NCBI RefSeq assembly: GCF_040869045.1
Contig: NC_090323.1
Span: 170,150,083 to 170,214,082 of the forward strand
Reading direction: 5' to 3'
Origin: Eurosta solidaginis
Lineage: Eukaryota; Arthropoda; Insecta; Diptera; Tephritidae
Length of the DNA: 64,000 bases
Part shown: positions 32,484 to 43,705 of the stretch, one piece after another
How positions within the stretch are numbered: position 1 is the first letter of the stretch
Layout: each line of letters opens with the position of its first letter
Notes under the pieces: model-generated
Database searches by the model: none
What the model saw: the letters and a program-made list of their open reading frames with translations, nothing else
What the model was told of the DNA's origin: nothing
Made by a program: the position numbers and the translations under genes

Positions 32484-33611
32484 GTGACCGGTACCAAGAT
32501 CGAATGGGCAGTGAAGTCGTTTTCTAAGTTTAAATCGCCAGGCCCAGATGGTATATTCCCGGCCATGCTACAAGTTTCAAGTATGGCGGTCGTGGAATGG
32601 CATAAAATAATATTCGATGGGTGCATAAGGCTGAATCATGTACCGCACTCTTGGAGAACTGCTCGTGTAGCTTTCCTACCAAAGGCGGGGAAGATCGGTC
32701 ACGTGTATCCCAAAGACTATAGACCAATTAGCTTAACATCATTTCTGCTCAAGACCTTTGAGAGGCTGATAGATGTGTACATAAAGTCCAACGTGGATGA
32801 AACGCAGCTCTCCACAACACAGCATGCGTACACCAAAGGCAAGTCGGTAGACACCGCATTTCACAGGGTGGTAATAAGCATAGAGAAATCCCTGGAATAT
32901 AAGGAATATGCTCTAGAAGTCTTCTTGGACATTGTCGGGGCTTTCAATAATGTTTTTAAATGGGCGATTATGGATGGTCTTTATTACATTAAAGTACATC
33001 CAGCCTTAACCAGATGGAACGGCTGCATGTTAAATTGCAGGAAAATTACATCACAATGGGGATTGTACGAGGCCACGAAATCAGTGGACAGGAGTACGCC
33101 GCAGGGAGGGGTGCTATCACCTCTGCTGTGGACGCTAGTTATCAACCAACTGCTCAGGCGATTCGATGAGGGACCCGTAAAACTTACGGCTTACGCAGAT
33201 GACGTTGCAATTGTCATAAGAGGAAAGTGCCTTCCAACGATTAGTTCTTTGATGGATCGCGCGCTTCGGGATATTCATACATGGGCATTTAATGTCGGGT
33301 TGAAAGTCAATGCGGAGAAGGCGGATATGGCCTTGTATGCAAAGAGGCACAAGGTCCCAAATTGGACCAGGCCTAAGTTAGGAGGGGTGACCTTACAGGA
33401 GAAACCTTGTACAAAATATCTAGGCATCATCCTAGAGAGTAAGCTGTCATGGAAGCTCAACTTGGAGGAGAGGGTGAAGAAGGCCTCAACGGCACTTTAT
33501 GCATGTAAAAGAATGCTGGGGTGTACGTGGGGCCTATCGCCCTCTCTTTCTCATTGGGTTTTTACAGCGATTGTAAGTCCTATTCTATACTATGGTGTTC
33601 TTGTTTGGTAG
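32484..33611 (+). pseudogene. LINE reverse transcriptase, open frame
   Basis: 375 codons open. RT blocks in order: KSPGPDGIFPAMLQ, WRTARVAFLPKAGK, KDYRPISLTSFLLKTFERL, TQHAYTKGKSVDTAFHRV, LEVFLDIVGAFNNV (first catalytic Asp), RSTPQGGVLSPLLW, KLTAYADDVAIV (catalytic pair intact), GLKVNAEKADM, TKYLGIIL and LYYGVLVW. The frame opens with GTG after a stop and ends at a TAG where the inverted fragment at 28.9-29.4 kb has Trp-Trp, so RT is joined to RNase H only through this stop. Motifs look functional but the product would be partial. Confidence 0.8.
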
Positions 33612-34720
33612 AAAGCCACACAAAAAACAACGTACCTCAAAAAATTAGAGGGGGTATGCAGACTATCGATGCTTAGCATTACGGGAGCCCTGAAACCAAC
33701 CCCGACGGCTGCACTGTATGCCATTCTGCACATTCCACCTGAAGATCTGGTAGCAAAGAACATAGCATTAACAACTGCAACCAGGCTCGGTGCCTCGGGG
33801 CAGCCTGAGCGCAGACCATTTTGCCATAGTAGTATAGCGTCATCAATCACAAGACGAACAGACTACCTGATTCCCTATCTGCGCTTGGAGGGGCATCTTA
33901 AGGCCACAATAGAGGTGGACGGTTGGCGCAAGGGTGCGCAAATGGCGGACGAGGCGATACATTTGTGCACAGATGGTTCCAAAGTAGTGGAAGGAGTAGG
34001 GTCTGTGGTATACTGTGCTGATCGGGAAATAAGCAGATCCTACAGGCTGCCGGATTACTGTAGCGTTTTCCACGTGGAAATGTTAGCCGAAACCAAAGCT
34101 GTAGAAACATTGGAAGAGAATAGCTTAAGCTGCAACCGCGTAAACTTTTATATTGACAGTCAAGCAGCGATTAAGGCAATAATCTCGCATAGCACAGCAT
34201 GGGAATAGATGGGAATGAAAAAGCGGATGAACTAGCTAAAAAGGGCGCATCCCTTCAAGCTTGCTCCGTAGACGTCCCAATTAGACTGGGCGAGATTAAG
34301 CGAAGGCGAGAGGTGCACATGATCGACCAAGCAGGAAAGGCGTGGGTTCAAGCGCGGGGCTGTAAAGTGTCGAAGATTATGTGTAGGTCTTACAACCTTA
34401 CACTAAAAAAGTTGCTTCTATCATTAAAAAGAGAGGACTGTAGACTCATGACGGGTATTCTGACTGGACACTGCCTTCTGGCGTCACATGCCTTTAAATT
34501 AGGCTTGGTCAGTGATAGCAGATGGTGGAAGTGCGGGTTGGAGGAGGAAACGATCGATCACGTTCTATGCTCGTGCCCTGCACTTGACAGGCTAAGACTC
34601 CAGCTATTAGGAGTGATACAGCTGTCAGATCTAGAAGCAGCAAGTGGCTTAAGTCCTAGGAAGCTTCTAGTATTTGCCAAGAGGACGGAGTTATTTTATA
34701 ACATAGGTCCTGGTTTTTGA
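33612..34720 (+). pseudogene. LINE RNase H and C-terminal zinc region
   Basis: RNase H: CTDGSKVVEGVG (Asp), MLAETKAVE (Glu) and YIDSQAAIKAI (Asp), then a jump at 34199 to MGIDGNEKADELAK, the end of the domain. About 30-40 residues between DSQAA.. and GNEKADEL appear deleted with a frame change. The C-terminal part (34200-34720) has CKVSKIMCRSYN, LTGHCLLASHAFKLG and a Cys/His cluster CGLEEETIDHVLCSCPAL, typical of the LINE C-terminus. Confidence 0.8.
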
Positions 34721-34869
34721 TAGGGTTTTTCAGTTTGGTCGTTAAAACAAACTTCTGCTAACACTACGGACTCAGTCAGTCTATGTGAAGTCCTCACGGA
34801 CCGGCCATTTCAGCCTAACCTAACATACCTCCAAGGAAATATAAGCGCAAACTTCGCTTCCTAAAAAGC

Positions 34870-35225
34870 GGGCAGACATTACAGTTTATATGTGGTATAT
34901 ACTATATATACCGATCTCTATGATTTTTTCAGACAACAATATATGCTATATACGTAATCATTTGGTGAAATTTAAAGCTTCTAGCTGTTAAAATGGGGCA
35001 GTAATTACGAAAAGTTCTAATGTGAACAATCGGTTGTATTGATATAAGCTATATATACGACCGATCTCCTCCATTTTTTTCAGACATATTATTATGTGCA
35101 ATATACGAAAGCATATGGTGAAATTTGATGCTTCAATTTGATAAATTGAGGACGATATGGCAAAAATTCTCTTTTCTGAAAAATCGGTTGTATGGGGGAT
35201 ATATGCTGTAATGGTCTGATCCGAC
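34870..35225. repeat. Two tandem ~150-bp modules
   Basis: Blocks ACGACCGATCTCCTCC / ACCGATCTCTATGATTTTTT, TATGGTGAAATTT and AATCGGTTGTAT recur with a spacing near 150 bp. A non-coding dispersed repeat that abuts the protease fragment. Confidence 0.6.
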
Positions 35226-35231
35226 CGGTTC

Positions 35232-35525
35232 CGACAAATGTCTAATCGGGCTGGCATTCGAGTGGATGGTCCCTTTAAACCGAGTCTTACAGTAAACCCA
35301 ACTGATATTTGCACTGCTAAATTATAGGCAGGCAAAGAAATTCGGGTAAGTGTATTTGACACTTTGCACTTTCCTCGAACTGCTCTCCAGCCTATAGTAG
35401 CAACGCCGGTTTGTGTTCGTAAGTATAAGTTGGCAAAGAGAACTTTAACATTAACAATGATTTGTGCTGGATATGATACGTGTCGGGCAGTTACTGGAAC
35501 ACCGGGCGTTGTGAATGGAGAATAG
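35232..35525 (+). pseudogene. Serine protease homologue fragment
   Basis: One frame, with an in-frame TAG after TAKL near 35326, reads RVDGPFKPSLTV.., GKEIRVSVFDTLHF, VCVRKYKLAKRTLT and TMICAGYDTC, then RAVTGTPGVVNGE and a stop at 35523. This is the C-terminal half of an S1 fold: the strand before the GWG-type turn, the Cys after VATPV, the NMICAG-type turn and the catalytic segment. The GDSGGP position reads AVTGTPG, again Thr for Ser. The part with His and Asp is missing and a repeat lies in its place. It is probably a relative of the gene at 27649 separated by the LINE insertion. Confidence 0.6.
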
Positions 35526-37175
35526 TGCGCTTCTAGTGAATTCATCTATCCATCTCTTTTACATGCTGTCTTAGGCGGTGGAAACTGTCCCCGCTCATTA
35601 TCATTTCACTAGTTCCGAGCTAGATACAAATTGCCACTTTAGAACTAGTTTTTTATTGGCACTACTAGTGTAAAAATTCACAGCTAAGACCTAGTTCTTT
35701 TCTTGGCACTATTTCGTTGGCTCCGAACCGGACCAAAACTCTACATGTTGCTCCTTATTCCCTTTTTCGAAAGCTCCGAACTGGTGGCAAACTGTGGGGA
35801 AGAAAGGTAAACTTATAGTCGAAGCTTCTCAAAGCTGGTAGCAGTTTTCGTGTTGTTGGCCTTTTTCTCAAATACAAATATGTTAAATATGATATACATA
35901 TAAAAATCCAAACTGTCGATTTTATAACAGGAAAAAATCTAGCTACTAATGAACTAGTACTTTTTGGCACTTTAGTTCTACTTCCGAACCAGAAATTTGT
36001 ATCACTAGTTACTAACTTCCCTTCAGGGAGATAACAGTAATACAAATCATCACGTGCTTATTTTTTGCTGCATGTTCTATTTAATAACGAATTCCCAACG
36101 GTTTTAACCCTCCAAAGCCCGCCTAACCGACACGAGAAGCACATTCGCAGACTGCGCGCATTTTTGTTTGCCGAGTCTTTGAAAGGCAGGGATTTGTTTA
36201 GCGTCGAGATCTAAAACTGCTCAGCTAAGTCATACACTAATAAGGTTGGATTAAGTACTAGTGACATACAAATAGTTTTTAAATAGCGAATAGTTTGTAA
36301 AGAAAACTCATCAGATTGATAATTATTGAGATAATAAAAAAAAATATTTTGTTTTGTCCTAACTATCAAAGCACTAGAGATAGAACATTGGTCGGATATG
36401 GTCAAAAGTACTATCAACGGATGCGCATCACTGCCAGTTATAAAAACTAATTACGAAATTTAACTCTTTCTAACTGTAAATAAGTTATTCAAAAAAAAAA
36501 AAAAAAAACAGACGTTTCGATGTCAGCTTAACACGGGCTTTGCATCACCCAATTCACCAAGTTATTAAAACAAAACACTAAAAGAAAAGTTATATAATAA
36601 ATTTATATGCTCACTTTGCATATTTTTTTCAAAAAAATTAATAATGAACAATGAATTCAAATAAAATGACCCAAGGCGAACATATTTTCAAATTGTCCTC
36701 AAGTTGTTAAAAAAAAAAGCAAGTTACCCAAAAAAGGAGCCAATTTTTTAAAGAATTTTATATTGCGATTGGCTGAAAGAATAAGCGAAATCAGTGATGC
36801 AAAATCCTTTAGTAGGTTATAGGGGCATAAACACTCATTTGAAATGTTTCTTACCTCATACTTAAGTTGAGGATATATATACGTATGAGAAGGGTTTGAA
36901 AAATACTTGGGCTTGCATTCAAGCATATTTTGTTTATATGCGAAACTATACAATAGCTTCTGAAATGTTAATTTTGATCTTCACACTTCATCCTTCAACA
37001 CCCAAGTCTCCCGGTTTGACATTTCCTAAAATTGGCGGCCCTAGCTAAAACTAGTCCCTTAGATTGAATCACATTGATTATAGTATCAACCAAGTTTAAA
37101 TATCACCTAAACGTTACGGCTTCTTTTACAAATGTGAATACGTAGGCACATATATATACCAGGTGAGGCTTTGTC
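35526..37175. other. No gene seen
   Basis: AT-rich DNA. Repeated CACTAGTTC/GAACTAGT words at 35600-36010 suggest a degenerate local repeat. A poly-A run is at 36492-36509. Confidence 0.5.
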
Positions 37176-38060
37176 CTTCTCGATTTTCACCCATGAGTTA
37201 CGCAATGACATCCACTTAGACTGCTTATGATTTCGAGGACGGCATCCTTGGCCGAATAGTCACTCACTAACGTTCCATTAGAAAGTCTTCGGAGCCAAAA
37301 ATATCGAGAGAGATGTCAAACGACTCGTTCAAAAGATATTAACGAAAAACCGACAAATGACCCGCGGGTCCCTCCGAAACCGGGGGTGGGATCCATAGTA
37401 TTTTTGTGCAGAACACCTTCGGCCCTTCGGCCGCGCTTATAAAAAATTACCCTGGGTGAATCCAACACCGGTTTGGAGACCAAAACTATATCTGCGCAAA
37501 ACACTTCTGTTCACAATTTTTTTTTGTGGGTACCACAACATTACAACAACCACATGAAAATCGCCAACTTCAACTGCAAATATCTCCGAACAGAGATATA
37601 ATTTTTCTTTTCCTCCTTCGGATTATTATTGCCGAGGTCAATACGCGTCTTTTGACACCCATCTCGATATTTCTGGTAGCATATTAGCAGTCGACCCCTC
37701 AACTAGACTTTTACCCAAAACCTTTCCTAAATATTATTTTTTTAAATTGAAAAATCAAGCTTTTTAAAGTCAGAACACCGGCGTATGCCGGTGCGCCACC
37801 CACGCCGCCGCCGCCGGTATATAATAGAGCCTACGCCACCGCCGCCGCCGATAAAGTGATCGGCATAAACCTCTACAAAGCACCTCTCTATGACTGGCTA
37901 GCCTATGAAGATTAATAAGTTTCAGCCGATTAGTATAAGAAAGTAGATTACACAAGGAATCCCATTTAAAATATCTTAAGGTAAAGAGTGAAAACTGTTT
38001 TGATTTCTTTCTAACCAATCTGCATAAACTTGATAACGCCGATTCTAGACTATCGATCAA
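37176..38060. repeat. Dispersed repeat with GCC trinucleotide tracts
   Basis: A moderately GC-rich island for this window (GGCATCCTTGGCC, CCTTCGGCCCTTCGGCC, ACCGGCGTATGCCGGTGCG). It includes two (GCC)n runs, CGCCGCCGCCGCCGG at 37793 and CACCGCCGCCGCCG at 37837. No domain is visible in any frame. I take it as a non-coding dispersed repeat. Confidence 0.5.
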
Positions 38061-38204
38061 TATTCTATTATAGGTCTAACAAATGTTGTAAAAAGGGTTA
38101 TCGTTGCATAAGGATCGCTAAATTCTTTTTACCATCACTTTACGAATGCCAAAACACTTCTAGCCTTATTGACAGTTGAATCAATCACCCTTAAGCTGCA
38201 GACA

Positions 38205-38725
38205 TTGGTGCTTTATCGGTAACCTTATAACAGCTAATTCGACCAAACTTATGGGAATCAATGCAATCGATTATTGGTGCCGCTAAGGTCGTAACCGTAT
38301 CGTAGCCAACCAATTGGTTTTTGGTTAACCGTCGTAACGATAAACAGCTGATTACGTTAGAGATACGACTACAGCGATACGACATACGTTATCGGTAGCC
38401 GTATAGGCAACCTTATAACAGCTGATTCGATAAACATTATGGGAATCATCAGTGTCGATTTTCCTTCACGAAAATATATATATACAAAATATTTGGGTTG
38501 GTGAATTTAATAACTTTTTGTAGATTTTATTCATTGTTTTGGATACGTTATGACTAGGAGACTTATTTTTTTTGGAATATGTTTGTAATTTTTGCGTTTT
38601 CTTCATTTTTATAAAATTTTCACGATTTTTAGGTTAAGGCACCATTATTCGATAACAATGTACGTATAGGGTTACGTTAGGGATACGACTACAGCGATAT
38701 GACAAACGGCACCAATGAATCCGCT
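38205..38725. mobile_element. Inverted-repeat element(s) with TTGGTGCCG ends
   Basis: TTGGTGC at 38204 and TTGGTGCCGCTAAGG at 38274 face AACGGCACCAA at 38706-38716. The block CGATACGACTACAGCG or close variants appears near 38360 and 38685. ATAACAGCTGATTCGA-type blocks occur twice. It looks like nested or tandem MITE copies; exact ends are uncertain. Confidence 0.45.
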
Positions 38726-38754
38726 TTTATTGTCATTGTCTTTCAGTGACGATG

Positions 38755-38830
38755 TGTTAAATTCGGTATTGCCATCGCCGTTTTCGATAACTATTGACGG
38801 CTATCGACACATTTTTGGTATTGACTAAGC
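38755..38830. repeat. End of the 492-1560 repeat family
   Basis: TCGATAACTATTGACGGCTA and the flanking TTTTTGGTAT block match the inner right part of the element at 492-1560 (inverted orientation). Confidence 0.5.
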
Positions 38831-38861
38831 AAATCTGCTGTCGTCGTCGCGCTCACACTAC

Positions 38862-38897
38862 GCCGTTATTATTATTATTATTTATTATTACGGCGTT
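38862..38897. repeat. Perfect short hairpin around TTATTATTATT
   Basis: ACGCCGTTATTATTA is followed a few bases on by its complement TATTATTACGGCGT. It is a small palindrome without terminator context. Confidence 0.6.
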
Positions 38898-38964
38898 TTA
38901 AGCCTAAAACTTAGATTATTACAATTTGTAAGTACATTTTAAAGGTAATAGTATTTCTAAAATT

Positions 38965-39380
38965 TGGGCTGTTGGAATGCATGCGATTCCGATCAGCACG
39001 GGAACTGGCGATCCCAACGGGCGAGTCCTGGAGTCATCCTATTGGGAGGTTCGAAAGAACGTGTTCGCAATCCTGCCCTACTCCAAGACTTATGAATACA
39101 TAGTTCAATTATTTATATTGTCGGAATGCAATAGATTCCGATCAACACATTTACTCGGATCTCAGAGTTATTAGGCACTTTTATTGGGAGGTTGGAAAGA
39201 ACGTATTCCCAATCCTGTCCTGTTCCAAAACTTAAGATTACACAGTTTTGTTATTTATGCTGTCGGAATGCATTTGATTCCGATCAACACAAAATCTAGT
39301 AGCTCAGCAGAATGAGCCACTTTTATCAGATGGTTGGAGAGGACGTGTTTCCAATCCTCCCTGCACCAGCTTTTATATAA
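38965..39380. repeat. Three tandem ~145-bp repeats
   Basis: GTTGGAATGCATGCGATTCC (38971), GTCGGAATGCAATAGATTCC (39120) and GTCGGAATGCATTTGATTCC (39262) begin units that also share CGATCA.CAC, ATTGGGAGGTT..AAAGAACGT and CCAATCCT. Spacing is 149 and 142 bp. Confidence 0.8.
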
Positions 39381-39592
39381 ACATAATTAATCATAATATA
39401 TTATTGTTTTATTATTTTTGTTGGAATAGACGTGACTCTCAACTGTTTGTCTGAGATGATGTTTTCGGGAACTCTTCCCCAATTTAAATGCGAGCAATAT
39501 ATTTGACCTGGCGGATAAGGTTCCTCTGTGTCTATTTGCATTGCCCATGTACACTCAAGGATCAGTAACATGAAATACAGATACAAAATATT

Positions 39593-40052
39593 TTATCTTA
39601 TTGGAAGGGTTTTGCAATATTCTAATAAACTTTTTTTGAAAGTGTTTAAGTTTTCACAATTTTTAATATGATTGGGAGGTTCATTAAAGCATTTCAGGCC
39701 TTTGTAAAATATATTGTGCTTGTCCATTTCTGTTTTGAAAAGAGGAAATCTAAAATTTTTATTTTCCCTAATTACGTAAGAGTGGGTTTCATTCATATAC
39801 ACAAGCTTTTCACTTAGGTAGACTGGTAATTTACCATGCTTGATATTAAATACAAGTTTCATACTATGGTAAAATATCAGCTGTTTCACACTCAACCAGT
39901 TTATGCATCGATCATACTCTTTATGGAAGTGTCGTGCCTCATTTTCAATATAAATCTCATAGCTTTGTTTTGCATAACTTGTAACCTGTCGACTTGTGTT
40001 TCATTGGCAATAAAGAATATTGCAGTGCAATATAAAAAGTGCGGTTCTATTT
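39593..40052 (-). pseudogene. LINE (CR1/Jockey-like) C-terminal fragment
   Basis: Minus strand from about 40052: IEPHFLYCTAIFFIANETQV, DRLQVMQNKAMRFIL, LSVKQLIFYHSMKLVF, LPVYLSEKLVY, then FYKGLKCFNEPPNHIKNCEN and a stop at 39593. This is the region after the RT domain in CR1-like and Jockey-like LINEs (family pattern). One frame change near 39890 joins the two open parts. 5' truncation is typical for such copies. Confidence 0.75.
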
Positions 40053-40059
40053 AGAGGTG

Positions 40060-41690
40060 GATTTCGATTCGATTCTTAATCGAACCGATTTTTTTTAAAT
40101 CATTCGATTCTTAAGGCATCGAAGTTCTCATCACTATCTACTTTACGGATGCTTGAGGAAATACATATTCTGTAATATTTGTGTTTATAAATTTAGCCTT
40201 ATTGTGTTGGTGTTTTCGAGAGAAAGGAGAAAGATACACGATACAAAAAAATGGAAGTAATTCCATTTAGTGTGATGTTAGCCACTTGACTTTTGCGAGG
40301 ACAACGACAATTTCATCAAAACAAGGTACCAGATTGAAAAATGTTACGAATTTTTCTAATTTTGATGGATTTCATATTAACGAATACGACTAAATTACTT
40401 TCATGGTTATTTTAAACAAAAAAGAAAAACAACGAGCTCATGCCTTGGACATATTTTAATACAAAATATCAGCCTAGAAAAGAAGGTTTTAATAAGTTTT
40501 TCGAGCTCCCGAAAATTATTTTGGTGGAAGAAACATGGATCGAAGTATGAAAAGCAAGGCAATATATCTCGTACGTTTTCTCAGAACATTTTGACAAAAC
40601 ATACACGTTTGTCAATTGCTTGCTCAAAGGAGGTCCTTATAAACCGACACCGCAATTTCTTGATAAATTGGCTACAGATCCACATTTTTTATTTTTTTTA
40701 TTTATTGTATTATTCAAGCGTTGCACTTTAGGAGGGAATTGTTAAACTATTTTTTAGGGAAAACATTACCCTGTAGCTCTGCAGGTTAGCCACTAGTTAT
40801 GAGAATGTTTTTGTCCGTTGTACCAGGGGTCACCTTGGGGCAGCCCTGCCTATACACATTCTGTGCCCTTTTAGCATTGACATAGATGTGCAGACTTTGG
40901 AGGAACGGTTTTTCTAGGTAGGGGCATGATAATATTTTTTTCTATCTAGGGGTCAAGTTGCCATAAATATATGAGTCATTAACCAATGTATGAGTCATTA
41001 TCCACTATTTTTCAATAAAATGGCATGTTTTACTGCATTCTTAATCGCAATGTATGCACATAAATCGTGTCAAAGCATATTGTTATTTGTGACGGACTTT
41101 TCCTTTGACTTTGCCGGGGTTGGCCTTAGTCCGTCCAGGGTTCGTGAAAGTAAAAATTCCTACCGGTCCTTCTAAATGAATAACCCTGTTGATTTCATGT
41201 AAAAACGTTATAAATATTTATTTCATCAAATCTACTTCTACTCCTAGCTTATTCCCTTACTTTGTAATAGGTGACTGAGGTAATAAAGCCCTCGGCCAAC
41301 CTCAGCGGTCGAATGGAGTAATAAAGCCTCCAGACGAATATACTTTAGTACAAATGAAGTCAAAAACCTTCAGGTGTACTCTTGGTCGGTAGTCATAAAA
41401 CCTACCGACTCGTATGCCTGTCTCCTAATCTCTGAATTTTAATGCGAATTCGTCACCCTTATATACTAATTTTTGCACGCAGGCAAACGGTTATTTTATA
41501 ATAACAATTTCTAATTAATAATATTAGCAATATAAAACAACTGTTATTCCGGTGAATATTTCTTTCCATGAATATCCACGCACCATAATGCTCCTTATTG
41601 AATACAATGCCTTTGTATTTGCTCATACCGTGCTTTCCAGCCTTTGCTTTAACTATTGTGTGTTTGTACATTTGTTTGATGTCACCTGAT
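40060..41690. other. No gene seen
   Basis: Unassigned. 40060-40115 has ATTCGATTCTTAA words similar to 8000-8310. 41270-41420 contains the near repeats GTAATAAAGCCCTC and GTAATAAAGCCTCC. No domain was found. Confidence 0.45.
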
Positions 41691-41694
41691 TCTA

Positions 41695-42920
41695 ATGCGG
41701 CAATTACCCACCGACGTGTGCCGTACGTACGGACGTTGGTCGTACGAAACACGGTTGACCGAACCCTCAAGCCCGTAGGAATCAATGTGTGCGTCTGTGT
41801 ACATGTACATAAGATATTTGTGTGTGTATTGTTTACAGATAAGCACTGTTGCCATTGACCATTTTGCATGCATGCTTATGGAAACATCAACTTTTTCCAA
41901 TTTAATTTTTGATGTTGCAAAAGGTTGGAATTAATATAAAAATAAAAATAAATAGATTACATATATATAATCTGCACTTTTACATAATTATTTCGAATTA
42001 TTTTCACAATTTTTCAAACTTTAAATAGGTGTTTTTGCATAAAACTGCAAACGGTCAAAAATTAGCGCACAAATGTTTACTAGGCAACTCTGTCTAGTGA
42101 GAGAGCGATCAGCTGACACGTTCATACGGAAAAAATCAAAATTGTTTTGATTTCTACGTTCCGGGCTACGTACGTACGGGCGTTGCACGTCGGTGAGTTT
42201 TCGTTTACATTGCACACTCATAAGATAGGTCGTGTCAGCTGACACGTTTTTGGTACGTACGTTCATGAGTAAAGCGGCAGTTACCCACCGACGTGTGCCG
42301 TACGTAAGGACGTTTGTCGTACGAAGCACGTTTGATGCGGCAGTTACCCACGAACGTACGTAGAAAAAACGTGTCAGCTGACACGACCTATCTTATGAGT
42401 GTGCAATGTAAACGAAAACTCACCGACGTGCAACGCCCGTACGTGCGTAGCCCGGAACGTAGAAATCAAAACAATTTTGATTTTTTCCGTAAGAACGTTT
42501 CAGCTGATCGCTTTCTCACTATACAGAGTTGCCTAGTAAACTTTTGTGCGCTAATTTTTGACCGTTTGCAATTTTATGCAAAAACACCTAATTAAAGTTT
42601 GAAAAATTGTGAAAATAATTCGAAATAATTATGTAAAAGTGCTGATTATAAATATGTAATCTATTTATACTTATTTAATATGTATTCCGGCCTTTTACAA
42701 TACCAAAAATTAAATTGGAAAAAGTTGATGTTTCCATAAGCATACATGCAAAATGGTCAATGGCAACAGTGCTTTGCTGTAAACAATACACACACAAATA
42801 TGTTATGTACATGTACACAGACGCACACATTGATTTCTACGGGCTTGAGAGTTCGGTCAAACGTGCTTCGTACGACAAACGTCTGTACGTACGGCACACG
42901 TCGGTGGGTAACTGCCGCAT
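41695..42920. mobile_element. 1.2-kb palindrome (foldback-type element)
   Basis: The left arm 41695-42265 and right arm 42345-42920 are reverse complements over almost their whole length. Matched blocks include CCGACGTGTGCCGTACGTAC, GTCAGCTGACACGACCTATC and CAAAATGGTCAATGGCAAC. The ~80-bp centre (42275-42342) repeats the outer terminus (GCGGCAGTTACCCACCGACG) and is followed by GCGGCAGTTACCCACG. Frames open in both arms mirror each other and are not genes. Two inverted copies of one element, or a foldback element with ~570-bp arms, would explain it. Confidence 0.8.
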
Positions 42921-43705
42921 AACTGCCGCATAACTGTCGCATAACCACGGCTTAACGTTGTGTTCCCAATGCTTCTGCCTTCTGTTGTATGGCATGCGCT
43001 GGTGTGTTATACGCTAGTGTGTAAGTATGTATAGCGAAATTTCAATTAGTAGCGGCGCTTATGTTGACGACTTGCTGCTGATCTCCGTTCACTTAAGTTA
43101 TTAGGTATGTTGTATTTGTAGCTGGGTGTATTGGATTTTGAGTGTGCAAAGGGTTGATTGACCGCTGCATTTTTATGTTTTGTGCGTATCTACCTCCCTT
43201 CCAAATATTCAATGCGTGTTAGGGTGATCCTATATTTAAAATTTATGTTTACGAAAATGTAAATATTTTGCTTGCGTGCAAAAGTGTGCAAGTCTAATTT
43301 GTCCTTCAATTTAGTAATTATCCATTCAATGTAAAACAGAATATATGTATTTATGGTATAATTCTTAAAGGTATACATATGTATATTTCTGGTGCTTCAT
43401 ATAAAATATATAAGTGATAAATTCAAATATTATTATAAATTGCAAGTTATTTCAAAATGTATATTCTTTAGAAAAATGTATTGATATGTGTATGTTGTGA
43501 GGATACAAAGTCCTCGGCTTTGGGGTCCTCACATATTGTCTCAGATGACCATTACGTTTCCTAAAGGAAATTTCCATCCCGAAAACTACAATTTCGCCTT
43601 AAACAGAAACGGTATGGCAACGCTTCTGGCAAAACAACAAACATTATGAAAGTTCAAAAATCCCCAAATACGTCAAAAAAATTTGAGTGGAACTACCTTC
43701 TTTTT
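42921..43705. other. No gene seen
   Basis: Starts with a short tandem of CATAACTGCCG (42912-42945). The remainder is AT-rich without recognisable features. Confidence 0.5.

Larger units (their letters stand above)
29650..34826 (+). mobile_element. Near full-length LOA-like non-LTR retrotransposon
   Basis: Order: 5' UTR (29650-30030), ORF1 (30031-31346), endonuclease remnant (31320-32480), RT (32484-33611), RNase H and C-terminal region (33612-34720), 3' end near CCTAACCTAACAT (34814-34826). RT with RNase H and an ORF1 of the DUF4780 type point to the I/LOA group (family knowledge, not searched). Multiple frameshifts outside RT show it is inactive. Confidence 0.85.

Noticed and set aside
34988..35545. 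185-codon minus-strand open frame
   Set aside because: Its main part is antisense to the plus-strand serine protease fragment (35232-35525), which has recognisable motifs; the minus frame has none.
37176..38060. GC-rich island as a promoter or exon
   Set aside because: No open frame with domain similarity and no splice-site pattern; (GCC)n and repeated phrases fit a dispersed repeat better.
41459..41869. 136-codon minus-strand frame
   Set aside because: Extends from unassigned DNA into the palindrome arm; composition and lack of domains argue against a gene.
42021..42595. Two ~100-codon frames with the same peptide on opposite strands
   Set aside because: They are the two arms of the palindrome read outward, not independent genes.
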